This document shows, one piece after another, positions 25,212-34,006 of a stretch of DNA of 64,000 nt. The DNA lies in the NCBI GenBank assembly GCA_030065235.1, contig JASJDC010000009.1, forward strand, positions 1 to 64,000. The letters are read 5' to 3'. Under the pieces are notes generated by a model. It did no database searches and was not told the origin of the DNA. It worked only from the letters and a program-made list of their open reading frames with translations. The first letter of the stretch is position 1. Each line of letters begins with the position of its first letter. This stretch comes from Alphaproteobacteria bacterium (lineage in GTDB: Bacteria; Pseudomonadota; Alphaproteobacteria; UBA8366; Aestuariispiraceae). A program made the translations under genes and the position numbers.

Positions 25212-26207
25212 TCACGCCGCCTTAATTGACAATTGGCGATACGCGGCTTCGGCGGACTCAAGCGCGCCTTCGAGAAATCCGCCCTCGGTCGGGGCGGTTT
25301 CGGAGCCGGCGAACAAGATACGGTCGGTTGGAGCGACCGGGCGGTAGTGGGGATGCGAAATCGGCGGCGTTCGGTCGGCCGAAGTGGCCGTGGCGGGATC
25401 AGCGCTCCAGTCCTTAACGAGTATCGTGTCTGGTTTGGCGGCGTCAGGTCCAAATAGCCGGCCTAATTGCTCGACGGCGTCTGCCTCGAATCCCGCCTGA
25501 CGCACCGCACCGGGTGTCGCGAAGCCGAAGAGGGCGCCCACCGTGGCGTCCGCCGGCGAGGCGTCGTGGATCTCCGCCAACGGCCCCCGATGAGAAATCG
25601 CGTCGCCATTCAGGCCCACATCGCGCCAGAATGGCCTGTCAAACACAGCGACCAACTTGGCATGCCCCGCCATCCACGTGGGCGCGTCCGGCACGGAAAG
25701 TCCGAAGCCGGCTGTGATACGGAGCGGGAGCGCCAGAACAGTTCGTTCAGCGCGTACCGAGAACCCGTCGCCAGACAGTGTGACGCCGGCGCTATCTTCG
25801 ATCACGCGTTCGACCGCGTAGCCAAGGCGCAACGTATCGCCAAGCCCGCGCGCAAGGGCGTCTGTGATCCGCCCGATCCCGCCAGCCAAGCGCAGAGCGC
25901 CTCCCATCGTAGCGAATTCGAGGTCGCTCCGAACATTGCCGCTAGCATCCTCGAAGATCAGCCGGCCGTCGCTATGTTGCGGAAAACTCTGAACCCCAAG
26001 CTGCCGTGCAAGGCCGAGCATGCGACGGTTGTGTGGCCAGATCCACGCGGGCCCGAGGTCATAGCCGTCCTGCGAAAGAACGCGACCGCCGGCGCGGTCG
26101 CGCGCCTCAAGTACGACTAGGTTGCGACCCTCAGCCCTTAATGCGTGCGCCAGCGCCAGACCCGTAAGCCCGGCGCCGACGATGACGATCTCAGCATCCT
26201 GGTTCAT
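25212..26207 (-). CDS. FAD-dependent amine oxidase (short)
   Basis: A 331-residue flavoprotein. The N-terminus carries the dinucleotide-binding VIVGAGLTGLALAHAL, the following VLEARDRAGGRV block, and the C-terminus the FAD-contacting ILFAGSETAPTEGGFLEGAL-type segment (given in part). These are flavin monoamine oxidase hallmarks. It is about 100 residues shorter than typical family members, mainly in the substrate domain. ATG 26207 overlaps the cupin-like gene's stop by four bases and places GxGxxG at residues 10-15. The substrate is unknown; a small amine or a protoporphyrinogen-like role cannot be told apart from sequence. Confidence 0.8.
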   Translation of the reverse strand: MNQDAEIVIVGAGLTGLALAHALRAEGRNLVVLEARDRAGGRVLSQDGYDLGPAWIWPHNRRMLGLARQLGVQSFPQHSDGRLIFEDASGNVRSDLEFATMGGALRLAGGIGRITDALARGLGDTLRLGYAVERVIEDSAGVTLSGDGFSVRAERTVLALPLRITAGFGLSVPDAPTWMAGHAKLVAVFDRPFWRDVGLNGDAISHRGPLAEIHDASPADATVGALFGFATPGAVRQAGFEADAVEQLGRLFGPDAAKPDTILVKDWSADPATATSADRTPPISHPHYRPVAPTDRILFAGSETAPTEGGFLEGALESAEAAYRQLSIKAA

Positions 26208-26509
26208 ACTGCGCGCTCGGTGACACGCCGCTGGCGCTCGGCCTTGCTCCAACCACGCGCACCTATCGCGCCGGCCGTTGCATTGAACCGCGCGTCAATA
26301 GGAAGGCGCACCCAATCCCAGCGCGTGCGCGTCTCGCTTCGGTCGTTGACAACGCCCCTAACTACAAAGACCTCGAGCCCACTAAAGGTATCGAGCTCAC
26401 GCGTGGCTCCTAGCGCCCAACGCTCCATGACTAAGCTACTCCTCAGTTTTTTGCCGCAGAGTGCGAATTGGAGACGCTTGCCGTTGTCAAAGTGAATAGC
26501 CCCGCTCAA
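26204..26509 (-). CDS. ChrR-like cupin domain protein (small)
   Basis: A 101-residue frame starting at TTG 26509 and ending in an ATGA overlap with the amine oxidase. Its core, MERWALGATRELDTFSGLEV then FVVRGVVND, WDWVRLP, and ATAGAIGARGWSK, follows the cupin_7 pattern of ChrR-type proteins (LERW.PGA.....GG.E.FVL.G ... WLR.P ... GA..W.K). The metal-binding histidines normally flanking the GGxE block are absent, so metal binding is doubtful. Translational coupling suggests work with the oxidase. The TTG start and lack of a clear ribosome site lower confidence; it may be a truncated gene. Confidence 0.52.
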   Translation of the reverse strand: MSGAIHFDNGKRLQFALCGKKLRSSLVMERWALGATRELDTFSGLEVFVVRGVVNDRSETRTRWDWVRLPIDARFNATAGAIGARGWSKAERQRRVTERAV

Positions 26510-26661
26510 TGATCTGTGTGACCGCGTCCCGCTTCAAGTCGTCCCTGAAATGGGCATTCCCCTCACGCCGGCTTCTTCGTCTCAAATTCACAGGAAAAGG
26601 CGTCTGCGGATATAGGGTCTATTCTGGAGAACTCCGGTCATCTGTTGGAACATTGGAACCA

Positions 26662-27615
26662 CTAGCCTTTGTTGTCGGCGCTATTTGTCGGTATGGAGTC
26701 GTCATCGAGTTTCTCAAGCTGCGCATTGGTTCTGTTCACATATAGAGCCTTCAATCGATCAGCCAGGAACTCGACCAGAAGACGGATGCGCCTATTGTAC
26801 CGCACCTCCGTGTGACAAACGATCCAAAGCGGCACCGTGGGCAAATCGGCCGTCTTCAATACTTGCTCAACGCCTTCCATGCGGGCGGCGAGTCTTTGAT
26901 GCAGAATGCCGATGCCAAGACCAACTTTCAAAGCTTCCAATTGTGCAACGATCGTGTCGGATCGAAACGCGAAATCTTGCGGAGAAACCGTAACTCCAAG
27001 TGCTCTTACAGTGTCGATGTGTATCGTTTCACGATCAAACCCGATCAATCTGTGTCGACCTAGATCGGCGAAATTATCTGGACGTCCATACTTGTCCAAG
27101 TATCTCTTGCTTGCAAAAAAACCCCGTCTGATATCGGCTATCTTGCGGCCAACCAAGTCATTTTGTGTCGGCCGAAACATCCGCAAAGCGACGTCGGCGT
27201 CACGACGCGACAGGTTCACAGCTGCATTAGAGATATCGACTTCAACCTCTATTTCTGGATTTTGTTCCATGAAGTCGCGAAGGATCGTTGGAAGGACATA
27301 GGTCCCAAGCACCTCATTGACGGAAACACGCACCGCCCCGGCAAGGTCCGCATCCAACCCTGCGGCCCTCCGTGAAAATGCTTCGGCCGAGTGCACCATG
27401 GCGGTTGATGCATCGACAAGATCTGCACCAGCTTCCGTCAGCGCCATGCCATCACGGCTGCGAACAAACAGAGTGACGTTCAACGCAGCTTCTAGCATGC
27501 CTATTTGGCGACCAACGGTAGGTTGGGACATCCCGAGCGACCGCGCAGCCGCAAGAAGACTTCCTCTGGTCGCAACCGCGTTAAAGGTTTGAATTAAGTC
27601 CCAAGAATACTTCAT
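26662..27615 (-). CDS. LysR-family transcriptional regulator
   Basis: A 317-residue regulator. The HTH is FNAVATRGSLLAAARSLGMS followed by QPTVGRQIGMLE, and the effector domain has the usual VRVSVNEVLGTYVLPTILRD start and VGLGIGILHQRLA segment. ATG 27615 is used because the family begins about five residues before the first helix; a TTG at 27630 would add five residues. The next gene on the plus strand is over 1 kb away, so the usual divergent-target rule does not directly identify its regulon. The isochorismatase/SoxCD set downstream and the oxidase pair behind it are both candidates. Confidence 0.87.
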   Translation of the reverse strand: MKYSWDLIQTFNAVATRGSLLAAARSLGMSQPTVGRQIGMLEAALNVTLFVRSRDGMALTEAGADLVDASTAMVHSAEAFSRRAAGLDADLAGAVRVSVNEVLGTYVLPTILRDFMEQNPEIEVEVDISNAAVNLSRRDADVALRMFRPTQNDLVGRKIADIRRGFFASKRYLDKYGRPDNFADLGRHRLIGFDRETIHIDTVRALGVTVSPQDFAFRSDTIVAQLEALKVGLGIGILHQRLAARMEGVEQVLKTADLPTVPLWIVCHTEVRYNRRIRLLVEFLADRLKALYVNRTNAQLEKLDDDSIPTNSADNKG

Positions 27616-28711
27616 GCGCTCAATATGCAAAAATCTATATTAAAACTCAATAATCGTAACATAAGTCTTCGAAAATGAAGAGTTGTCTTCTAGGAGAAAT
27701 CCGGTTCATCCCGCAAGGAAAATCGTAATTCTAAAATTCGAAATGCTCGCCCCTATGTCGGTGGCGCTCTGGCCGCTGCCAATGCAACCCGGCAATTCGC
27801 TTCAGAGGGCCACGTCACTGGTCCTGAAATACAAGCGTTGTAAATCGAAACCCGCGCGCTCCTCGGTAGCCTTGAGGGTGAAACCATCTGGTTCTCTGGA
27901 ATTCCTGCGGTCAACGGCAAGCTTTAGATCGGCGGCAACTCGGCATTTATGACTCGTCCGCTGGTTTCGCCCCTGACCGAGTGACGCCGCGAGAGTCCTG
28001 GGTTCGTTCGAGTTTGGCGAAGGACGGCGGCGCAGAGAGGCGCGCTTCAGGAGGGTTTCACCGGCGAAGCGGGCTCACTGCCGGGGACAAACCGCATCAG
28101 AGAAACGCCAGACCGGTTTCGTGCGGCTCCGTTGAAGATGTCGTCTATTGGACCATGGCGTCACTGAAGACCAACGCGGTTGAGCGGTCCGAAATCTCCC
28201 ATTCAAAAATCAAGGGTCCAACGTAGACCACGTAAGCGGATCAGAATCTCGAACGCTCTGAAACAAAGAACCTCCCTAGGCATCTCCCTGTTTCGGAGCC
28301 CGCCACGCGTCAACCAAGATATTGACCCCATCAGGACCAAACAGATTGCTGCGACCCGTAGACTATCAACAGAGACGGATGGGCGGCCCCCGCAGTCGCG
28401 ACGCGCTCGCCGATTGTGTTTCCACCCTCTACGGCTCGTGAGCTCTCGTCTTTTGCAATAGACGTAGAACATTCTTGTCCGGCTACTGCGATAGAACGAC
28501 TTGCAAGTCTCGTATACCGACACGAAAAATGGTACAATTTTATAGAGCTACGATGGTCGCGCTCCATCTTGATCGCGCACAGCGATTTTCAAGAAAAATG
28601 AAACCCTTCTGTTCGAAATTCTATAACCGTATTTCCTTGATTCTGGCCGGAAGTTTGGTGAGATGCGAATTGATCTAAATTGCTGACAGGCGAAATACAA
28701 GGAAACGAGTA
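27616..28711. other. Long intergenic stretch with decayed coding sequence
   Basis: About 1.1 kb without an intact gene. The only protein-like part is the broken frame at 27727-27984. The rest (27985-28711) has short frames on both strands with no recognisable domain. The promoter of the isochorismatase gene should lie just before 28712. Confidence 0.45.
27727..27984 (+). pseudogene. Possible decayed gene fragment
   Basis: One frame reads ARPYVGGALAAANATRQFAS, EGHVTGPEIQAL, stop, IETRALLGSLEGETIWFSGI, PAVNGKL, stop, IGGNSAFMTRPLVSPLTE and ends at TGA 27982-27984. The amino acid mix is that of a normal folded protein and stays in one frame despite stops at 27841 and 27925, which suggests a gene broken by point mutation. 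I do not recognise the family. Confidence 0.35.
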
Positions 28712-29569
28712 ATGGGAATTTCGAGCAACGACAAAGGTAATGACGACAGCGCGGAACATGTCGATGGAGCGCGCCGCCGGTTGCTTGCCGCCGCCGGCGC
28801 CGCTGGCGTTGCGGGCGTCGTCGGAGGCGGCGCTAACGCATCTACGCCGGATCCTCTTGCGGTCTACGCCGATCCTGAAACTCCGGGATTGCCACAGGTG
28901 GACATGGAGATTGACCTCGAACGTACAGCGCTTGTTGTCGTGGATCCCCAAGTCGATTTCCTGTCGGAGGAAGGGGTGACCTGGGGCGTGGTTGGTGAAA
29001 GCGTGGTCGAGCACGGTGTAGTAGATAACCTGGAAAGCCTTTTCAAGGCGGCGAAATCCGTCAACATGAATGTCTTCATTTCACCACATTACTACTTCCC
29101 TCAGGATCATGGTTGGGAATTCGAGGGCACGCTCGAACAAACCATGCATTCAATTGGCATGTTCGACCGTAAAGGTCCCTTGGACTTGACCGGTTTCGAC
29201 GGATCGGGCGCAGATTGGATGCCGCAATACAAACCATATATAAACGACGGCAAGACTGTCATTTGCAGCCCCCACAAGGTTTATGGACCGGAACAGAACG
29301 ACTTGGTGCTGCAGCTTCGCAAGCGCGGGGTGGATAAGGTTATTCTTGCGGGCATGTCGGCGAATCTCTGTGTCGAAAGCCATATGCGTGAGCTTCTCGA
29401 AACAGGGTTCGAGGTGGCTGTTGTTCGCGATGCGACGGCCGGCGCTAAGGTGCCGGAAGGCGACGGTTACCTCGCGGCGCTGATCAATTTCCGGATGATC
29501 GCGAATGCTCTTTGGTACACAGAGGACGCGGTAGCCCGAATCATCGCGAGTACAAGCGAGCGTGGATAA
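28712..29569 (+). CDS. Tat-exported isochorismatase-family cysteine hydrolase
   Basis: A 285-residue protein. The N-terminus has a twin-arginine-like ARRRLLAAAGAAGVAGVVGG signal ending near GANA. The catalytic domain follows: TALVVVDPQVDFLSEEG (catalytic Asp), a Lys in the HKVYGPEQND region, and ILAGMSANLCVESHMRELLE with the nucleophile Cys in the family's cis-peptide motif. Most isochorismatase-like enzymes are cytoplasmic amidases, so the export signal is unusual. An AAGGAAACGAG site precedes ATG 28712. It lies 134 bases before the SoxC-like gene, in the same direction, and may act in the periplasm on an organosulfur or amide substrate. Confidence 0.83.
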   Translation: MGISSNDKGNDDSAEHVDGARRRLLAAAGAAGVAGVVGGGANASTPDPLAVYADPETPGLPQVDMEIDLERTALVVVDPQVDFLSEEGVTWGVVGESVVEHGVVDNLESLFKAAKSVNMNVFISPHYYFPQDHGWEFEGTLEQTMHSIGMFDRKGPLDLTGFDGSGADWMPQYKPYINDGKTVICSPHKVYGPEQNDLVLQLRKRGVDKVILAGMSANLCVESHMRELLETGFEVAVVRDATAGAKVPEGDGYLAALINFRMIANALWYTEDAVARIIASTSERG

Positions 29570-29703
29570 ACAAGTCCTCGGTTTCCGACCGCTATTTTTG
29601 CATTCGAAACTCCCTGTCCCGACCTGACTTTATCGGCCCTCCTTAGTGACGGAGGCCGTCCTACGTCGACCAACGCGATCTATCATTTTAGTAGGAATGC
29701 GCC

Positions 29704-30975
29704 ATGACGAAACGCAACGAACCGCGGGACTATGCAGCAGGAGGAGGCCTTTTGAACCGTCGTGTTCTGCTCGGCGCGGGCATGGCTTTTTCTGCTGCTT
29801 CGGCAACCGGGGCAGCGGCGGCGCGGTTGGAGATTCCGGAGTGGAGCCAGTATCCCGGCCTTCCAATGAGTGAGTACGGCCAACCTTCGCCGCATGAAGG
29901 CCACGTGAAACGACGCGTGCTGGGGCTTTATCCTGAAGGAATTGGCGACGGCGCCGGTGTGTCCTTTACGCCGCTAGAAGAACTCGAAGGAACAGTGACG
30001 CCGAACGGTTTGTTTTTTGAGCGGCATCATAGCGGTATTCCGGAAATTGACCCCGAGCGGCATGAGCTTGTTGTCCATGGCATGGTGAAACAGCCATTGG
30101 TTTTCACGGTCGGCGAATTGCTGTCGTTGCCGAAGGTAAGCCGTTTGGCGTTTCTGGAATGCGCGGGTAACAGCCTATTCAACTCCCTCGCTGAACCACA
30201 GCAACGCAGCGCCGGGGAAATCCATGGGCTGATTGGTGCGGCGGAATGGACCGGTGTCTTGTTGTCGGATGTGTTGGATTTGGCGGGCGTGGATCCGTCG
30301 GCTTCTTGGGTGCTCGCGGAAGGCGCAGACGCCGCCAAACAGAGCCGATCTATTCCGCTGAGCAAGGTGATGGGCGGCGATGCCATGATCGCGCTCTATC
30401 AGAATGGCGAGCGGCTACGGCCCGAGCAAGGCTACCCAATGCGGTTGGTGCTGCCGGGATGGCAAGGTTCGATGCAGACGAAATGGTTGCGCAGGGTGAA
30501 GGTGACCGACGGTCCGACCCATACCAAAGATGAAACATCGAAATACTCCCTTTTGCAAAAAGACGGCAAAGCCCAACAATTCACATTTGAAATGGGTGTG
30601 AAGTCCGTAATAACCCGGCCTTCGCCCGGCGTAGCGCCGACCAGGCCCGGTCTCTACCAAGTCTCAGGACTGGCTTGGAGCGGCGCGGGCAGGGTTTCTC
30701 GGGTCGAAGTCTCCGCTGATGGTGGGGCAAGCTGGGCTGATGCCATGCTAGATGGGCCGGCCTTACCTAAAATGCTTACTCGATTTAGGTTGCCGTGGAA
30801 TTGGGACGGGGCTCCGTCGGTGCTAATGAGCCGCGCCGTTGACGAGACAGGCGCCGTCCAACCGTCTCGCGCCGAATGGTACGAACCATGGGCCCCGGGT
30901 CAACTCTATCACCAGAACGCCATCCAGGCATGGGCGCTTTCGGTCAACGGAGAGGTGTCCAATGTTTATGTCTAA
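29704..30975 (+). CDS. soxC: SoxC-like molybdenum sulfite dehydrogenase
   Basis: A 423-residue member of the sulfite-oxidase/SoxC family. The signal region holds NRRVLLGAGMAFSAASATGA, a Tat-type leader. The Mo-cofactor domain carries VSRLAFLECAGNSLFN, with the Cys that ligates molybdenum, and GAAEWTGVLLSDVL, YPMRLVLPGWQGSMQTKWLR and KVTDGPTHTKDETSKYSL. The C-terminal dimerisation domain (SGLAWSGAGRVSRVEVSADG) is complete. It overlaps the SoxD-like cytochrome by 14 bases, as SoxC and SoxD genes normally pair. No soxABXYZ is present in the window, so it may work as a stand-alone sulfite dehydrogenase. Confidence 0.87.
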   Translation: MTKRNEPRDYAAGGGLLNRRVLLGAGMAFSAASATGAAAARLEIPEWSQYPGLPMSEYGQPSPHEGHVKRRVLGLYPEGIGDGAGVSFTPLEELEGTVTPNGLFFERHHSGIPEIDPERHELVVHGMVKQPLVFTVGELLSLPKVSRLAFLECAGNSLFNSLAEPQQRSAGEIHGLIGAAEWTGVLLSDVLDLAGVDPSASWVLAEGADAAKQSRSIPLSKVMGGDAMIALYQNGERLRPEQGYPMRLVLPGWQGSMQTKWLRRVKVTDGPTHTKDETSKYSLLQKDGKAQQFTFEMGVKSVITRPSPGVAPTRPGLYQVSGLAWSGAGRVSRVEVSADGGASWADAMLDGPALPKMLTRFRLPWNWDGAPSVLMSRAVDETGAVQPSRAEWYEPWAPGQLYHQNAIQAWALSVNGEVSNVYV

Positions 30976-31492
30976 TTTCAAGTTGTGTTTTGTCTTTGCA
31001 GCCATGGCGGCGTTTGCAGGCGCAGCGAGCGCGCAGGACATTGGGCGGCCGATAACGGAAGCGGACGTGGCGCCTTGGGATATTAGTGTCGCTCCGGACG
31101 GCGACACTCTGCCTGCGGGTTCTGGAGACGTACAAACAGGCGCTGAATTGTATGCCGCCCAATGCGCCGTTTGCCATGGCGAGACAGGCGCGGAAGGCCC
31201 TGCTGACCAACTGGTGGGCGGCGTCGGTACGCTTGCATCAGACGCTCCACTAAAGACCGTGGGCTCCTTCTGGCCGTACGCAACTACCACATTCGACTAT
31301 GTTCGGCGGGCGATGCCGTATTTCGCGCCTGGGAGCCTGAGCGATGATGATGCGTACGCTATTACCGCCTATGTTCTGCACCTCAACGGCGTTGTGGGGG
31401 AGGGCGCCACACTCGACGCCAATAGTCTGCAGGCGATAACGATGCCAAACGCCCAAGGCTTTATCGACATGTACGCTTCAGACAGAGAATAG
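30962..31492 (+). CDS. soxD: SoxD-like c-type cytochrome
   Basis: A 176-residue exported monoheme cytochrome. The signal peptide ends ASA/Q. The mature start DIGRPITEADVAPWDISVAP, PDGDTLPAGSGDVQTGAELY, the heme site QCAVCHGE, and TVGSFWPYATTTFDYVRRAM match the N-terminal half of SoxD. A late Met (AMPYFAPGSL or ITMPNA) is the likely sixth ligand. Classical SoxD is about twice as long with two hemes, so this is the short form. A GGAGAGG site precedes ATG 30962. It takes electrons from the SoxC-like subunit in the periplasm. Confidence 0.85.
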   Translation: MFMSNFKLCFVFAAMAAFAGAASAQDIGRPITEADVAPWDISVAPDGDTLPAGSGDVQTGAELYAAQCAVCHGETGAEGPADQLVGGVGTLASDAPLKTVGSFWPYATTTFDYVRRAMPYFAPGSLSDDDAYAITAYVLHLNGVVGEGATLDANSLQAITMPNAQGFIDMYASDRE

Positions 31493-31631
31493 CACTCATA
31501 ACGAGAAAGACGATCGATTCGGCGCTCGGCAAGTTCCGGCGATGCCCTGAAGTTGTAGGCGCTAGAAGAGTAGGAAACTAGTATGGCGTTTACTTGGCGC
31601 CGGCAACCCAACCCTAATTGAGGATGATGCA

Positions 31632-32387
31632 ATGACCAGCTCTGTAAGTGTAATTATTGGCGGAACATCGGGCATGGGCCTGGAGACTGCAAAGCAGTTG
31701 AAAGATGAAGGCCGGACTGTCCTTGTCGTTGGCCGCAAGGACACATCGATGGCCAGCGCCCAGGATACGTTGGGGCCCGACGCCGAGTTGGTTAACTGTG
31801 ACCTTATGGACCGTGACCAAGTCAACCAGCTGATCCAGCGTATCGAACAGGAGTCGCGCCATATCGATCAACTGGTCAATGCGGCCGGCGTCTTCAAACC
31901 AAAGGCGTTCGTGGAGCATGATCAAGCGGACTGGGACTTCTATATGGAACTGAACCGCGCAATGTTCTTCATCACGCAAGCTGTTGTACGAAATATGGAG
32001 CGGGCCGGCGGCGGATCGATCGTCAATATCGGTTCGATGTGGGCTCATCAGGCGATCAAGGCGACTCCGTCCTCTGCGTACTCAATCGCTAAAGCGGGAA
32101 TCCATGCGATGACTCAGCACCTGGCTATGGAATTGGGCGAGAAGAATATCCGTGTCAATGGAGTCGCTCCTGCCGTCGTGGTTACGCCGATCTACGGAGC
32201 GTTTATTGATCCAGATAAGGTTGAAGAGACCATCACAGACGCTTTCGATGCTTTCCACCCTTTGGGACGCGTCGGGCGCCCAGAAGATATCGCGAATCAC
32301 GTCGTTTTCTTGCTGTCGGACAAAGCGGGTTGGACAACAGGCGCAGTTCACAACGTGGATGGCGGCGTGATGGCGGGCCGCAACTAA
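31632..32387 (+). CDS. Short-chain dehydrogenase/reductase
   Basis: A 251-residue classical SDR. The cofactor motif is GGTSGMGLETAKQL, followed by the NAAG-type VNAAGVF, the catalytic Ser in IVNIGSMWAH and YxxxK in AYSIAKAGIHAM, and the C-terminal HNVDGGVMAGRN. The TGxxxGxG Thr is replaced by GGTSGMG, which is common. It is 139 bases after the SoxD-like gene in the same direction, so it may be co-transcribed, but the substrate is not indicated. Confidence 0.88.
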   Translation: MTSSVSVIIGGTSGMGLETAKQLKDEGRTVLVVGRKDTSMASAQDTLGPDAELVNCDLMDRDQVNQLIQRIEQESRHIDQLVNAAGVFKPKAFVEHDQADWDFYMELNRAMFFITQAVVRNMERAGGGSIVNIGSMWAHQAIKATPSSAYSIAKAGIHAMTQHLAMELGEKNIRVNGVAPAVVVTPIYGAFIDPDKVEETITDAFDAFHPLGRVGRPEDIANHVVFLLSDKAGWTTGAVHNVDGGVMAGRN

Positions 32388-32740
32388 CCTGTCTTCCGTT
32401 CGGGAGGAGCTTTGCGTTCGAGGCGCCCAACACCATGACTTAATCGGCGTCAAGACCGAGACGGTTCATCGCGTTCTCGGCCTAGTGCGTGCCTGAGTAG
32501 CGTTTGGGACGTGAAATTGGCTACACAGTTTCCGCATTTCTCTCCAAACAGACAAACATCGTTTGCGGTGTGGGCTTTAAGCCCGTATGGGGTTCCTGCA
32601 GGTAAGGTCAAATGGGAGCATTTTGCTCCCGGCCTGCGGAACCCTTCACCGCCTCGCGGCGCTGTTCTGGCGCCACGCTGCTTGAACGGCGTTCGCACAG
32701 CGCGAAGGGGTACAGCTTTCTGCTACGTTAGAGGCGCGTG
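32388..32740. other. Intergenic region with nested inverted repeat
   Basis: This 353-base stretch separates convergent genes. Short frames exist on both strands without recognisable domains. The notable feature is the nested palindrome at 32591-32643, described separately. Confidence 0.45.
32591..32643. repeat. Nested inverted repeat (53 bases)
   Basis: GGTTCCTGCAGG (32591-32602) pairs with CCTGCGGAACC (32633-32643) with one bulged base, and inside it GGGAGCA (32614-32620) pairs perfectly with TGCTCCC (32624-32630) around TTT. The nested layout between two convergent genes could be a bidirectional terminator, a REP/MITE-like repeat or a structured RNA. No T-run follows. Confidence 0.6.
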
Positions 32741-33922
32741 TCACTCGTATCGGCGCCCGATCATTTCGTGATCCTTCAAAAACACGATGATCGCATCTGT
32801 TGTTGGGTCTCCTCTAACGCCAATTTGCAGATTCAGGCCGATATGCGTCCTTCGCTCTGCGCGAAACAGTGTGCTGGCAGTCCCGGCTGTGCTTAACACA
32901 TTGTGGAACTTTCGGCTTTCCACTTCCACCAACTCCGCTTCCCGATGCGCGCCTGCATGTACGACCAGGAACGGAGGCAAGGCTTCCCCTGGCGTCACAT
33001 TCCGAGAGGGCGAAGCGTGCGACCACTGGATGGGATCTTCGCCCAACGCGCGAAGATAGACAGAAGATGCACGCAGATCTCTGTTCTCGCTCAACCGGCG
33101 AGCAATGTCGTAACTTGCGATGTCCAAGGAGATGACGCTCTTAATTAAGTCCCGCGATACGCCTCGCGTTTCTAAGAACTCTTCATTGGTCGCGAGCAGC
33201 GACGCAATATGCGCCCCGGCGGAATGCCCGATGAGGATGAGCTTGGCTGGATCACCGCCGAACCGGCCGACGTTGCCGTCAAGCCAAACAAGGGCGTCCG
33301 CGACATCGTTGACGAAGTCCGGATAGGCATGATCGGGCAACAAGCGATAGTTTACGCTCACGAATATCAGACCCAGCGACATGAAAAAATCTGGTTTGAG
33401 CAGGGTCACGCCGGGATGGGCTTTGCCGCCTCCACGCAATCCGCCGCCATGGATCCAAACAACCACAGGAGCGTTGGCTGCATCCTGTGGTGCATAGATA
33501 TCCAGTGTCCGAAAAGGATCAGTCTTTCTATCATCGGCTTCATACGAGATGTCAGGCCACATGCGGTGGGGCAACCAAGCGTAAGGATCGCCCTCCCCAT
33601 CTGTGACGGCGTCAAGACCGAGGGCCGCTTCTGCTTCACCCAACAAGCCAGAAACAACACTTTCTGGTACGCGACCGGAACGCATCCGGTATTCACGATG
33701 CGCTTGGTCCAATCGGCGTATGACCGGCCCTGATTGCGTTGCGAGAGCGATCTCTCGCACCCGCATAATCCGATCGGCCAGATCGCGACTAACTGCAGTC
33801 TCGACCGCAAGCGGCGCCTGTGGCGTCTCGGCAGACGCGGCGCTTGGCGAGACTGCCGACACGAACAGGGCAATGGTAAGAGTACGGAATAGCAAGACCC
33901 GCTCTCCTCGTCGCAAGAACAC
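32741..33922 (-). CDS. Exported alpha/beta hydrolase (esterase/BD-FAE type)
   Basis: A 393-residue protein with a signal peptide (LTIALFVSAVSPSAASAE). The hydrolase domain has the oxyanion VVVWIHGGGLRGGG, VSVNYRLLPDHAYPDFVNDV, the nucleophile elbow ILIGHSAGAHIASLL and a late THIGLNLQI that supplies the catalytic His. This is the HSL/BD-FAE-like carboxylesterase pattern. The region between signal and domain (residues about 35-150) is alpha-helical and of unknown role. The frame starts at GTG 33922; a TTG at 33895 with an AGGAG site upstream is an equally good start. It points toward the SDR gene and has its own promoter. Confidence 0.82.
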   Translation of the reverse strand: MFLRRGERVLLFRTLTIALFVSAVSPSAASAETPQAPLAVETAVSRDLADRIMRVREIALATQSGPVIRRLDQAHREYRMRSGRVPESVVSGLLGEAEAALGLDAVTDGEGDPYAWLPHRMWPDISYEADDRKTDPFRTLDIYAPQDAANAPVVVWIHGGGLRGGGKAHPGVTLLKPDFFMSLGLIFVSVNYRLLPDHAYPDFVNDVADALVWLDGNVGRFGGDPAKLILIGHSAGAHIASLLATNEEFLETRGVSRDLIKSVISLDIASYDIARRLSENRDLRASSVYLRALGEDPIQWSHASPSRNVTPGEALPPFLVVHAGAHREAELVEVESRKFHNVLSTAGTASTLFRAERRTHIGLNLQIGVRGDPTTDAIIVFLKDHEMIGRRYE

Positions 33923-34006
33923 ACCTGTCTCTAGAACTGGACCCCATCACACGGCCTGGAAACCCCTGTTTGGCTTCATGCCTTCGGTTTCGCCGCGCTT
34001 GATCCA

